NCBI GenBank assembly: GCA_024655945.1
Contig: JANLFK010000001.1
Coordinates: forward strand, 248,001 to 312,000
Source of the DNA: a candidate division KSB1 bacterium
GTDB taxonomy: Bacteria; Zhuqueibacterota; Zhuqueibacteria; JANLFK01; Oleimicrobiaceae
DNA: 64,000 nt
Reading direction: 5' to 3'
Shown here: piece after piece, positions 53,855-61,646 of the stretch
Layout: each line of letters begins with the position of its first letter
How positions within the stretch are numbered: the first letter of the stretch is position 1
The notes under the pieces: model-generated
The model's database searches: none
Told to the model about the DNA's origin: nothing
What the model saw: only the letters and a program-made list of their open reading frames with translations
Program-made: the position numbers and the translations under genes

Positions 53855-56800
53855 TCACTTGGTGAAAGCCATCTTGCGCGTCGCACGGTAACCGTTCACC
53901 GTGAGGGTATAGACGTACAACCCTGTAGGCACTGCATTACCCTGGTCATCGGTCCCGTCCCACGAGACGACATGGCGCCGCGGCTGAAGCTGGCCGTCCA
54001 CCAACGTCTTCACCTGTTGGCCGAGCATGTTGTAGACCCTGATCGTTGCATGACCCTGTTCCGGCAAGGTGAAGCCAATCGTGGTAGTTGGGTTGAACGG
54101 GTTCGGGTAGTTCTGCTCCAACTCGTAGCTGCGGGGCGCAGAGCGCACCGTCGCCGAGACAGGCCCATGGAAGCGCATGGCGCCGCGGAAGTCCACGTCT
54201 GCCAGGCGGTAGTAGTAGGTCATACCCTCCTGCACGTCCGTGTCCTCAAAGGTGTAGGAGCGCTTCTCACTGCTGGTCCCCGCACCCGGAATCAACTCCC
54301 TCGTGATTCTCTGATAGCTGCCGCGCTCTTCCTGGGCGCGGTAGAGGTGGAAGCCTAGGTTCTCTGTCTCGCTCTCCGTCTGCCAGCTCAGGACCACTTT
54401 ACCAATTTCTCCTGAGGCCTGGAAACTGCTCAGCTCGATGTCCACAAGCAGGTCACCGTAGTCTTCCACTTCGCCATTGTCGGCCAGGCCGGTGGGAGTT
54501 TGCGTTCCTACCGGAGCGCGGTCCAGCCGAGCGCGGAGCCAGGTTGTACCCAGCGGCTGGCCTGCCAGCCATTCGGGCGCGCGAAACACCGCGGTGCCGC
54601 TCCCCGTACTGACGATGGTCGTGTCCACGACCACCTCGCCAGGGTGCTCCCAGGAGCCACTGCGATCCCAGTCGATCCAGATGTGCAGGGAGGCCGGATT
54701 CTCCTCGGAGATATTGCCGCTGGCGATCCACTCGATGGCTGCATAGTCGCCGGGCGAAAAGCTGCCGCCGTTAATGAACGGGCCGCCTCGATCCGCCGCG
54801 TAGCCGAGGAAATTGATGCCGTCATCGTACTCATCGAGGTCGATCTGCTTGGTGTCCAGCTCGTCGCTCACCCCAGAGCCTAACCAGATGTCGCCGATCA
54901 CATGCGCGGCGCCGTCGTTGATCCAATGACTGGGATAGGTCGTGTCCGGGGCGTCACCAAAGTCAAGCAGCAGCTGCTCCTCCACCGGCGCGGCAGTGGG
55001 GTCATAGTCCTCCACCTCACCGTTCAGCGCCCCTCCGGTGGGCTGGCTGCTGGTATTGTCCTCGTCAATACGGAAGCGCGACCAGCTCCCGCCGGCCTTT
55101 GCGCCGCTCGGCACGGCAAACTCCACGGTGTACACACCCGCACCAGAAACGGGGTACCCAGTGAAGAGCCTTTCGCCTGCGTCATTCCAGTCGCCGTCGC
55201 CGTTCCAATCGTACCACCCATGAAGGTAGGCAATGTCAGCCGTGCCGCCGACGGTAATGCGCACGGCACCATACCAGCCGGGCCGATAGGGAAGCTGATA
55301 CGGCCCCCCGGCAACCGGGGAGGAGCCAAGGAACTCTACGCCATCTTCGTCATCCACCCCGGCGGAGTCACCGTCCACAGGCTGGCCATCCCATTCGGCA
55401 TCGACCGTGGCACCCATCCAGACATCACCCAGGGTGTGATGGGCACCGTTGCTGCTCAGCAAGGTGGGGTAGGTTGGGTCCGGCGCATCGCCAAAGTCTG
55501 AGCAGCGGCAGGCCCCGGCGTCCAGAGTGAAGTTGTTTTCGCCCTCGATGAGAGTGACCACCTCAGTGAGGCCTGTATAGGGATCCACATCCGAGTCCAG
55601 CTCGTCGTCGCTGCCCTGGTTTGGCCGCGAAAAGCCATAGCCTCGGGGGAGGACGAACTTCAGCCGGTAACTCCCCGGCAACAGGTTGTAGAACGCATAC
55701 AGCCCGTTCTCGTTGGTGGAGGTAGAATCTAACGGCTGCCCGGCTTCCGAGAGCAGATAGACAGCCACTCCTTCGATGCCTTCTTCGCCTTCCTCTTGGA
55801 TACCGTTGCGATTGAGGTCCATCCACACTCGATCGCCCAAGGAGGCATCAAGAACCACCACTAAGAAGGCAACGCCCCGATTGCTATTGCCATCGTTGCG
55901 GCATCCCTCCACCCAGCGGACCTTGACCGTGTCGCCTGGCTGCGGGTTGTCTGCGCCGAGCAGCGCCCGCGGGATGATCGCCTCCACCACGTAGGTGGCG
56001 TACCCACACTCCAGGTCTTGTTCGTCCAACTGCCCGTCGTGGTTCAGGTCGTACTGGTAGTAGGCCGTTTGCACCCCCTCGGCAGCGGTCCCCAACAGAG
56101 TGCCGGAGAAATCGGCGGCCAATGGGTCAAAGTTCGTGTACTCCTTGTGTGCGGTGGTTGCGTACCTGTCACAGCTGGTGTACCAGTCGCTGTTGTTGGT
56201 GCGGTACAGCTCGCTGCCCACACTGTTGTCGTACATCACCGTGGAGTATGATCCCACCCAGGGATCCGGCTTCTTCTCATGGACGATATCCACGCCAAAG
56301 TCGTAGCGCCAGTTATCCCCACCGGTGGTGCGGAGCGAATTGAGCCCCATGTCCAGCGCCAGGTCCCCTGGCCTTATCCACACATTGAGGCCGCTGCGCG
56401 TCTCGTGGATTCCCCCTGCCTGCGGACCTGGACAGGAGGTCACCACGGCGATGTAGAAATTGTCCTGGTCGACGCTGGCATAATAGGCTTCGACGTCATA
56501 GGGCTCGGAGCCGGACGGCCACTGTCCCCAGTAGTCCTCATGGCCAGAAATCGAGGTCGAGCTCCAGTAGCCGTACCAGTCGCTGCCAGAAGAATTGCTG
56601 GTCGGGATCAGCATATCCAAACCCGGAGGGCACAGCCTTGGCACAAAGCTGGACAGGTCGAAAGGCAGCCCCGTGGGTGCATATGCGTGCGCCTCTTGCG
56701 ACGGAGCTGGTGCCAAGCGGAGCGATACCCCGAAGTAAGCGCTCAGCAAGGTCCCCGCCGCCTGCCCAGTGGCTGGCGTGGTAGTCCACATGGTCGCCAA

Positions 56801-56911
56801 CACCAACCCCGCCCATGTCAAAAAGGTCGCTCTCTTGCCGAGCCTCACGATGGGCCGGCTTGAGAATCCCTGTTCATTTCCCAAAGCTCTGGTGACAGTT
56901 GTGCTTCTCAT
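53855..56911 (-). CDS. T9SS-tailed surface protein with SdrD-B and two GEVED domains
   Basis: A 1018-aa exported protein. The N-terminal 350 residues form a beta-rich domain with DLNHDGQLDEQD (dockerin/EF-like Ca loop). Then comes an SdrD B repeat (GDRVWMDLNRNGIQEEGEEG). Two GEVED domains follow, each starting DFGDAPDPTYPT or DFGDAPDTTYPS and ending GEVEDYDP or GEVEDYGD. An FN3-like module (ESETENLGFHLYRAQEE, LIPGAGTSSE) and the tail (NYPNPFNPTTTI to TRKMAFTK) close it. It is likely a Ca-stabilised adhesin or matrix component. It is the largest cargo in the EPS part of the window. Confidence 0.87.
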   Translation of the reverse strand: MRSTTVTRALGNEQGFSSRPIVRLGKRATFLTWAGLVLATMWTTTPATGQAAGTLLSAYFGVSLRLAPAPSQEAHAYAPTGLPFDLSSFVPRLCPPGLDMLIPTSNSSGSDWYGYWSSTSISGHEDYWGQWPSGSEPYDVEAYYASVDQDNFYIAVVTSCPGPQAGGIHETRSGLNVWIRPGDLALDMGLNSLRTTGGDNWRYDFGVDIVHEKKPDPWVGSYSTVMYDNSVGSELYRTNNSDWYTSCDRYATTAHKEYTNFDPLAADFSGTLLGTAAEGVQTAYYQYDLNHDGQLDEQDLECGYATYVVEAIIPRALLGADNPQPGDTVKVRWVEGCRNDGNSNRGVAFLVVVLDASLGDRVWMDLNRNGIQEEGEEGIEGVAVYLLSEAGQPLDSTSTNENGLYAFYNLLPGSYRLKFVLPRGYGFSRPNQGSDDELDSDVDPYTGLTEVVTLIEGENNFTLDAGACRCSDFGDAPDPTYPTLLSSNGAHHTLGDVWMGATVDAEWDGQPVDGDSAGVDDEDGVEFLGSSPVAGGPYQLPYRPGWYGAVRITVGGTADIAYLHGWYDWNGDGDWNDAGERLFTGYPVSGAGVYTVEFAVPSGAKAGGSWSRFRIDEDNTSSQPTGGALNGEVEDYDPTAAPVEEQLLLDFGDAPDTTYPSHWINDGAAHVIGDIWLGSGVSDELDTKQIDLDEYDDGINFLGYAADRGGPFINGGSFSPGDYAAIEWIASGNISEENPASLHIWIDWDRSGSWEHPGEVVVDTTIVSTGSGTAVFRAPEWLAGQPLGTTWLRARLDRAPVGTQTPTGLADNGEVEDYGDLLVDIELSSFQASGEIGKVVLSWQTESETENLGFHLYRAQEERGSYQRITRELIPGAGTSSEKRSYTFEDTDVQEGMTYYYRLADVDFRGAMRFHGPVSATVRSAPRSYELEQNYPNPFNPTTTIGFTLPEQGHATIRVYNMLGQQVKTLVDGQLQPRRHVVSWDGTDDQGNAVPTGLYVYTLTVNGYRATRKMAFTK

Positions 56912-57151
56912 GGCCCTTCCCTCTCTACCTTACTGTGCCCTCTTCGCCTCTCCACTCTTTCGTAGCGAAGCTGGGCCTCTCATTCCTCAGGCCACCGGTG
57001 TGGCGGCGGCCCCTCGCCGTTCGCTCAGCGAGGCGAAGAAGAAATTATTAACCAGCAAGAAACGACAACTGCGCCCCTCTGCCTTTTCCCCTCTCTCGGC
57101 CTGCAGTGGCGCGCTACCTCAGTGCCTGCAGGCCTTGGGGCCGCAGTCGAA

Positions 57152-57199
57152 CCGGTCTGAGGGGGAGGTCACTCGCGGTGACCTCCCGCCCTCGACCGG
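57152..57199. repeat. Long imperfect hairpin
   Basis: CCGGTC pairs with GACCGG, GAGGG with CCCTC and GGAGGTCAC with GTGACCTCC around a 5-nt loop, giving about 20 bp. The two-base CG bulge is on the right arm. Possible role: RNA processing or termination. Confidence 0.5.
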
Positions 57200-57393
57200 T
57201 GATGGCTTCGCCCATGCCGAGACTTCCATCATCCATACGTGCGAGCACTTCTTGCACCACATTCGGACTCCCTTCCACACCACACCGCAACCAAGCTCGG
57301 CACGAGCTCCCAACCTCACCTCACCGAACACCCGAAGCCATCAGTAACCTTTCCATCCCTCTTGCCTCCGTTGCACCCTTCGGAGCTGGAGGT

Positions 57394-57430
57394 GGTGGGC
57401 GCATCCCACTTGCGTGGGACGCGACCCACC
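57394..57430 (-). terminator. Strong GC hairpin 36 nt past the GEVED-protein stop
   Basis: On the minus strand the arms GGTGGGTCGCGTCCCAC and GTGGGATGCGCCCACC pair with one bulged T around GCAA. There is no U-tract, so it may be a U-less terminator or a transcript-end stabiliser. Confidence 0.5.
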
Positions 57431-57465
57431 AAGCCTCCCTCTTTGAGCAACTCCTAATTCTGCTC

Positions 57466-59475
57466 CTATCTGGCAAAGACCATCTTCTTGGTCATGCGCA
57501 TGCCCTCGGCTTCCATGACGCACAGGTACGTGCCGGTAGGCATGACCACGCCGTAGTCATCGGTGCCGTCCCAGAGCACTTCGTGGCGGCCGCTGGTCAT
57601 GGCGCCGTCCACCAAGGTACGCACCAGGCGGCCCATCAGGTTGTAGACCTTGACCTGCACGCGTCCCTCGGCAGGCACCCTGAAGCCGATCTTGGTCTCC
57701 GGGTTGAAGGGGTTGGGGAAGTTCTGCTCCAACTCGAACCTCTCCGGCACGCGCGGCACTGTTGCAGCCACCGGCCCGTGCTCGCCGACGTTCCCCTTCA
57801 GGTCCACATCCACAACCTTGAAGTAGTAGGTCTGCCCAGGGGCCACGCTGCGGTCCACGTACTGGTAGGACTGCATCACCTGGGTCGTCCCTGCGCCCGG
57901 GATGAGCGACGCGGTGATGCGCTCGTAGGGCCCGTCCTTGGTGACCGCGCGCGTGAGGTAGAAGCCGAGGTTCTCGGTCTCGCTCTGCGTCACCCACTGA
58001 ATCTTCACCCTATCCTCGTAGGCAATCGCCTTGAGCACGTGCATCTCGACTGCCACTTGCCCGTCGAGCAGGAAGTAATCCTCAACCTCGCCGAGTTCAG
58101 CGAACCCCACGTAGGAATCATAGTCCCGCTCGTACACGCGGAACCGCGCCCAGGTGTCGCCGGCTGGCGCCCCCTCCGGCACCCAGAACTCAACAACGTA
58201 GACGTTGGGGATCGGCACGGCCACGTCCACGACGTGTTCGTACTCATCGTCCCAGTCGCCGTCGAGGTTCCAGTCGATCCATCCGTCTACATAGGCCGTC
58301 TGGCGGGGCGCACCGCGCACCGTAATCTGCACTGCGCCCCATGTGCCGGAGACGTATGGCATCTCGTAGCGGCCGCCGGAAATCGGGCTGGAGCCTAAGA
58401 AGACCACACCGTCATCCCACTCATCCATGTTGGTCTGCTTGCAGTCGCTTTCGGTATTGACCCAACCGCCCAGGTAGAGGTCACCGATGCGGTGACGCGG
58501 CCCATTGTTGGCCAGGTAGGTTGGGTAACGCGGGTCGATGGCGTCGCCAAAGTCCAGCGCCCCCTCGTCGCGGTGGTAGCCAAAGTCCGCCTCGTCATAG
58601 GCGGCCCCATAGGCGAGCTCGATCGGGCCAGCCGGATCATGTCCGTAGGTCAAGCTCATCGCCGGGGGCAGCGTCGTTTCGTCCACGTCCACAAAGTAGA
58701 CGCCAGGGACTAGGCCGGTGAACTGGTAGGAGCCGCTCTCGCTGGTCGCAGTGCTGGCCACCAACTCATCCGCTGCCGCGTCCAAGGTGCCGCTGCCATC
58801 CGTGTCGCGATAGAGCTTGAGCACCACCCTTGCTATCCCAGGTTCGCCGGCCTCCGGCACACCATCGCCATCGACGTCTTCGAACACCTGGTCGCCGATG
58901 GATCCTGGCACGCCCTCCATGCGGAAGTAAGCGGCAGGTTCCCGGCGTGCATACCATCCTGGTGTCGTCGCGTAGTACTGCGGGGTCATGTGGGTGGAGA
59001 TCCAGTTGCGATACCCTTGCGGCTCGGGCCCTGGGTCGCGCACCACGCCTGACCACACGATGCGCACCGTGTCACCCGCCGCGCAGGCGATGTTCTCCAC
59101 AATGATCGAGTCGGTCACTATGCTGTTGACCGTGGCGCCCGGCGGAATGGACAGCACCTGCACCTCTTGCAGCCGGGAAGCATAGTTGAAAATCTCGAAC
59201 CTGATGGGCGGATTATCTCTGCTCGGCACGTCCGCTGACCCGCTGTTGATGATGTGGAGAGTGAAGGTCATGACTTCCCCTCTGGTGGCCATCCCGAAGA
59301 TGAGTACATCGGGCACCAGCTGGCCGACCACGCTCCCCTGGCACTCCAAGAGGTTGTGGCTGAAATCCGGGGCCTGCGCCCAGGCATCCGCCCACACCCA
59401 AGCCGTCGCCACGATGGCAGCCAGCGTCATCCACCGCGCCGGCCACCCTCTCTTCTTCACCATCCTCACTTCCAT
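57466..59475 (-). CDS. T9SS-tailed surface protein with SdrD-B and GEVED domains
   Basis: A 669-aa exported protein. Signal peptide (to about 34), a DUF11-like domain (about 40-190), then an SdrD B repeat (IGDQVFEDVDGDGVPEAGEPG). A GEVED domain follows (DFGDAIDPRYPTYL to LGEVEDYFL). An FN3-like module (QSETENLGFYLTRAVTKDG, LIPGAGTTQ) and the tail (NFPNPFNPETKI to TKKMVFAR) end it. It has one GEVED domain where its neighbour has two. Start ATG 59475 or 59463 are both possible. It is probably a surface or matrix protein. Confidence 0.87.
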   Translation of the reverse strand: MEVRMVKKRGWPARWMTLAAIVATAWVWADAWAQAPDFSHNLLECQGSVVGQLVPDVLIFGMATRGEVMTFTLHIINSGSADVPSRDNPPIRFEIFNYASRLQEVQVLSIPPGATVNSIVTDSIIVENIACAAGDTVRIVWSGVVRDPGPEPQGYRNWISTHMTPQYYATTPGWYARREPAAYFRMEGVPGSIGDQVFEDVDGDGVPEAGEPGIARVVLKLYRDTDGSGTLDAAADELVASTATSESGSYQFTGLVPGVYFVDVDETTLPPAMSLTYGHDPAGPIELAYGAAYDEADFGYHRDEGALDFGDAIDPRYPTYLANNGPRHRIGDLYLGGWVNTESDCKQTNMDEWDDGVVFLGSSPISGGRYEMPYVSGTWGAVQITVRGAPRQTAYVDGWIDWNLDGDWDDEYEHVVDVAVPIPNVYVVEFWVPEGAPAGDTWARFRVYERDYDSYVGFAELGEVEDYFLLDGQVAVEMHVLKAIAYEDRVKIQWVTQSETENLGFYLTRAVTKDGPYERITASLIPGAGTTQVMQSYQYVDRSVAPGQTYYFKVVDVDLKGNVGEHGPVAATVPRVPERFELEQNFPNPFNPETKIGFRVPAEGRVQVKVYNLMGRLVRTLVDGAMTSGRHEVLWDGTDDYGVVMPTGTYLCVMEAEGMRMTKKMVFAR

Positions 59476-59698
59476 TCCCTTTTCTCCTTCTTCAGCAAAG
59501 TTGTCCTGCTTGATGTCGTGCTTGGCGTCACCTTGCCGTCGCCACTCACGATGCTCCTTATGCGGCGCCGCCGCGAGATGTCGTCCCTCTCATCGCCTTT
59601 GCTTTGTCTGGACGTCTCCAGCGACGCCGCATAAGGTCCACCTCCCATTGCCAATTGCTCGCCACCGGTCACCTCCTTCGTCCGTTGCTCCTGTTGCC

Positions 59699-60505
59699 TC
59701 AAACGTTTCTCAAGCGCAATACGAAGAGAATGGTGCGCGCCATAATCGCCAAGTCGAACCAGATGGAACGTCGCCACACATAGTTCAGGTCCAAGTGGAT
59801 ATTGTCGTGAATCCTCTCGTTCCGTGGGCCCTTCAACTGCCAAAGGCCGGTGATGCCCGGCTTGACCGTGAGGCGCTGTTCCTCCAGCGAGTTGTATTCC
59901 TGAACGATGTGAGGAAGCTCTGGCCGCGGTCCAACAAGGCTCATGTCCCCCTTCAGCACGTTCACCAATTGCGGCAGCTCGTCGATGCACAGGCGGCGCA
60001 TGATGCGGCCCACCCGTGTCACCCGGGGGTCGCCATTTCCTTTCGGGCGCCAGTCGTAGTCATCTACGTTCACGTACATGGTGCGGAACTTGTAGATGGT
60101 AAAGGGCCTGCCCTTGAGGTCGCCGTTCCTGCGATCGAAGAGGTGCCCATTGCGGCGCTGCGCTCGCCGGCGGTTCTGACCGATGCGCACCTGCTTGAAG
60201 AGCACCGGCCCCGGCGAATCAAGACGCACTGCTATTGCCACCAGCGCAAAGAGCGGCATGCACAACACCAGGCCGATTGCCGCCACCACCACGTCCATGA
60301 TGCGTTTGGCCACCTCGTACGCCCGCCGCGATCGCCAGTCGATGACCCGTTCCAGAACCGGCCAATCAATGCTCTGTCCCTCGCACGTGTCGAACTCCAC
60401 AACTTGCCCGGTGGCGGCGCACCAGATGTTGCCGGGGATGCGCTCCGCCTTGGAATCCATAAGCTGCTCGAAGGGCAGTAGCTTGTCCCGCCAGTCGTCT
60501 TTCAT
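59699..60505 (-). CDS. Undecaprenyl-phosphate sugar-phosphate transferase (PglC/WcaJ type)
   Basis: A 268-aa initiating transferase that moves sugar-1-phosphate from a nucleotide sugar to undecaprenyl phosphate. An N-terminal soluble region of about 65 residues precedes one membrane (re-entrant) helix ([24 protein letters not shown]). Family motifs are [22 protein letters not shown], the catalytic DE in [26 protein letters not shown], and [10 protein letters not shown] bacterial-sugar-transferase-domain-only protein this short belongs to the PglC/WbaP-core group. It would start repeat-unit assembly for the locus at 26-45 kb, from which it is separated by the cargo genes. The 223-nt gap before the next gene's end shows nothing. 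Confidence 0.9.
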   Translation of the reverse strand: MKDDWRDKLLPFEQLMDSKAERIPGNIWCAATGQVVEFDTCEGQSIDWPVLERVIDWRSRRAYEVAKRIMDVVVAAIGLVLCMPLFALVAIAVRLDSPGPVLFKQVRIGQNRRRAQRRNGHLFDRRNGDLKGRPFTIYKFRTMYVNVDDYDWRPKGNGDPRVTRVGRIMRRLCIDELPQLVNVLKGDMSLVGPRPELPHIVQEYNSLEEQRLTVKPGITGLWQLKGPRNERIHDNIHLDLNYVWRRSIWFDLAIMARTILFVLRLRNV

Positions 60506-60533
60506 CTCTTCCTCACCATCCTACGCCACGCCG

Positions 60534-61604
60534 TCATTTCATCAGCAGCAGACGCCGCGTAAGGCGCCGGCCATTCACCTCCAGCACGCATTCGTACAGG
60601 CCCGAGGGAACGGCCACACCATACTCGCTCCGCCCATCCCACTCCCGGCGATACCGACCGGCCTCCATCTTGTCGTTGACCAGCACGCGCACCAACTGCC
60701 CAAGCATGTTGTAGATGCGGAGCGACACCATCCCCGGCTCTTTGAGGTCGAACTGAATGGTAGTCGTCGGGTTGAAAGGGTTCGGGAAATTGGGGTGCAG
60801 TTGATACTCTTTGGGCACAAACTTCCTCACACCGCTCACCGGTCCATGGAACCCGCGGTGACCGGAAAAGTCGACATCCACGAGCCGATAGTAGTAGGTC
60901 GTATCAAAATCCACCTCCTGGTCATCGTAGACATAGGTACGCTGTTCCTGACTGTTGCCAGCGCCCGGGATCAGCTTGGCGGTGATTTTCGCATAGGTCC
61001 CTTCGCGCTTGCTGCTACGGTAGAGCTCAAACCCCAAATTCTCCGTCTCTGTGGCAGTGACCCATTTCAGGCGAATCCCAGAGGGTATGCTGAGGGCCTC
61101 GAAGGAGACCAGTTCTACGGCCACCACCAAGTTGTCGGTCGACCATGTGGGGAAATCCACCGCCCCGAAGCCTCCGACCAACTGCACAGTGCGCAGCTCC
61201 GAGTCGCCGTAATGGGTCGCTTCGATCACCGAGGGGCCGTTCCACGCCCGCGCGAAAATGACGCTCCCGTGGGCCAGGCAGTCGTGAGTGAACTGCCCGG
61301 AGAACTTGCCCTCGTCCGGATTCAGTGGAAACCCGGCGCCGACAAAGGTCACGCCGATGAGCTCATCGTCACCAGTGGGATTACCAAAGTCATCCGGGAT
61401 GTCGTTGATGCCATTTGCCCCGACATAGATGACCTGGATGAGGTCACCGGTGCCGAGGAAGGCGTTGCCATGCAGCCATTGGCCCGTGTGGTCCTTCGCG
61501 CCGCTGGCGCAACTGATGTCAACGGTGCCTGCCGCGGCCGCCCCTGCCCATTGGAGGGTCACTGCGACTGCGAGCGCGTACAGCCATTTTACCCTGCCAC
61601 CCAT
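60534..61604 (-). CDS. T9SS-tailed secreted protein, paralogue of 45529-46599
   Basis: A 356-aa exported protein, the same length as its paralogue. The signal peptide is followed by the unrecognised domain (AGTVDISCASGAKDHTGQW, GDDELIGVTFVGAGFP, GSVIFARAWNG, VDFPTWST). An FN3-like module (ATETENLGFELYRSSKREG, LIPGAGNSQE) and the tail (NFPNPFNPTTTI to TRRLLLMK) follow. It is the second gene of the duplicated module and lies 42 nt after the double-GEGFW protein. Confidence 0.83.
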   Translation of the reverse strand: MGGRVKWLYALAVAVTLQWAGAAAAGTVDISCASGAKDHTGQWLHGNAFLGTGDLIQVIYVGANGINDIPDDFGNPTGDDELIGVTFVGAGFPLNPDEGKFSGQFTHDCLAHGSVIFARAWNGPSVIEATHYGDSELRTVQLVGGFGAVDFPTWSTDNLVVAVELVSFEALSIPSGIRLKWVTATETENLGFELYRSSKREGTYAKITAKLIPGAGNSQEQRTYVYDDQEVDFDTTYYYRLVDVDFSGHRGFHGPVSGVRKFVPKEYQLHPNFPNPFNPTTTIQFDLKEPGMVSLRIYNMLGQLVRVLVNDKMEAGRYRREWDGRSEYGVAVPSGLYECVLEVNGRRLTRRLLLMK

Positions 61605-61646
61605 TCACATCCTCCCACAGGTCGCCCAGACCTGGCTATTCTTTCG

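Larger units (their letters stand above)
56912..57465. other. Intergenic region with two strong hairpins and a shared A/T-rich element
   Basis: This 554-nt region has no gene I can support. It contains a long imperfect hairpin (57152-57199), a near-perfect hairpin (57394-57430) and the element GTTAATAATTTCTTCTT (minus strand, 57036-57052). It divides the transcripts of the two GEVED-domain proteins. Confidence 0.5.

Noticed and set aside
57152-57430. Intergenic hairpins as attC sites or transposon ends
   Set aside because: They lack RYYYAAC/GTTRRRY boxes and no transposase or target duplication is near.
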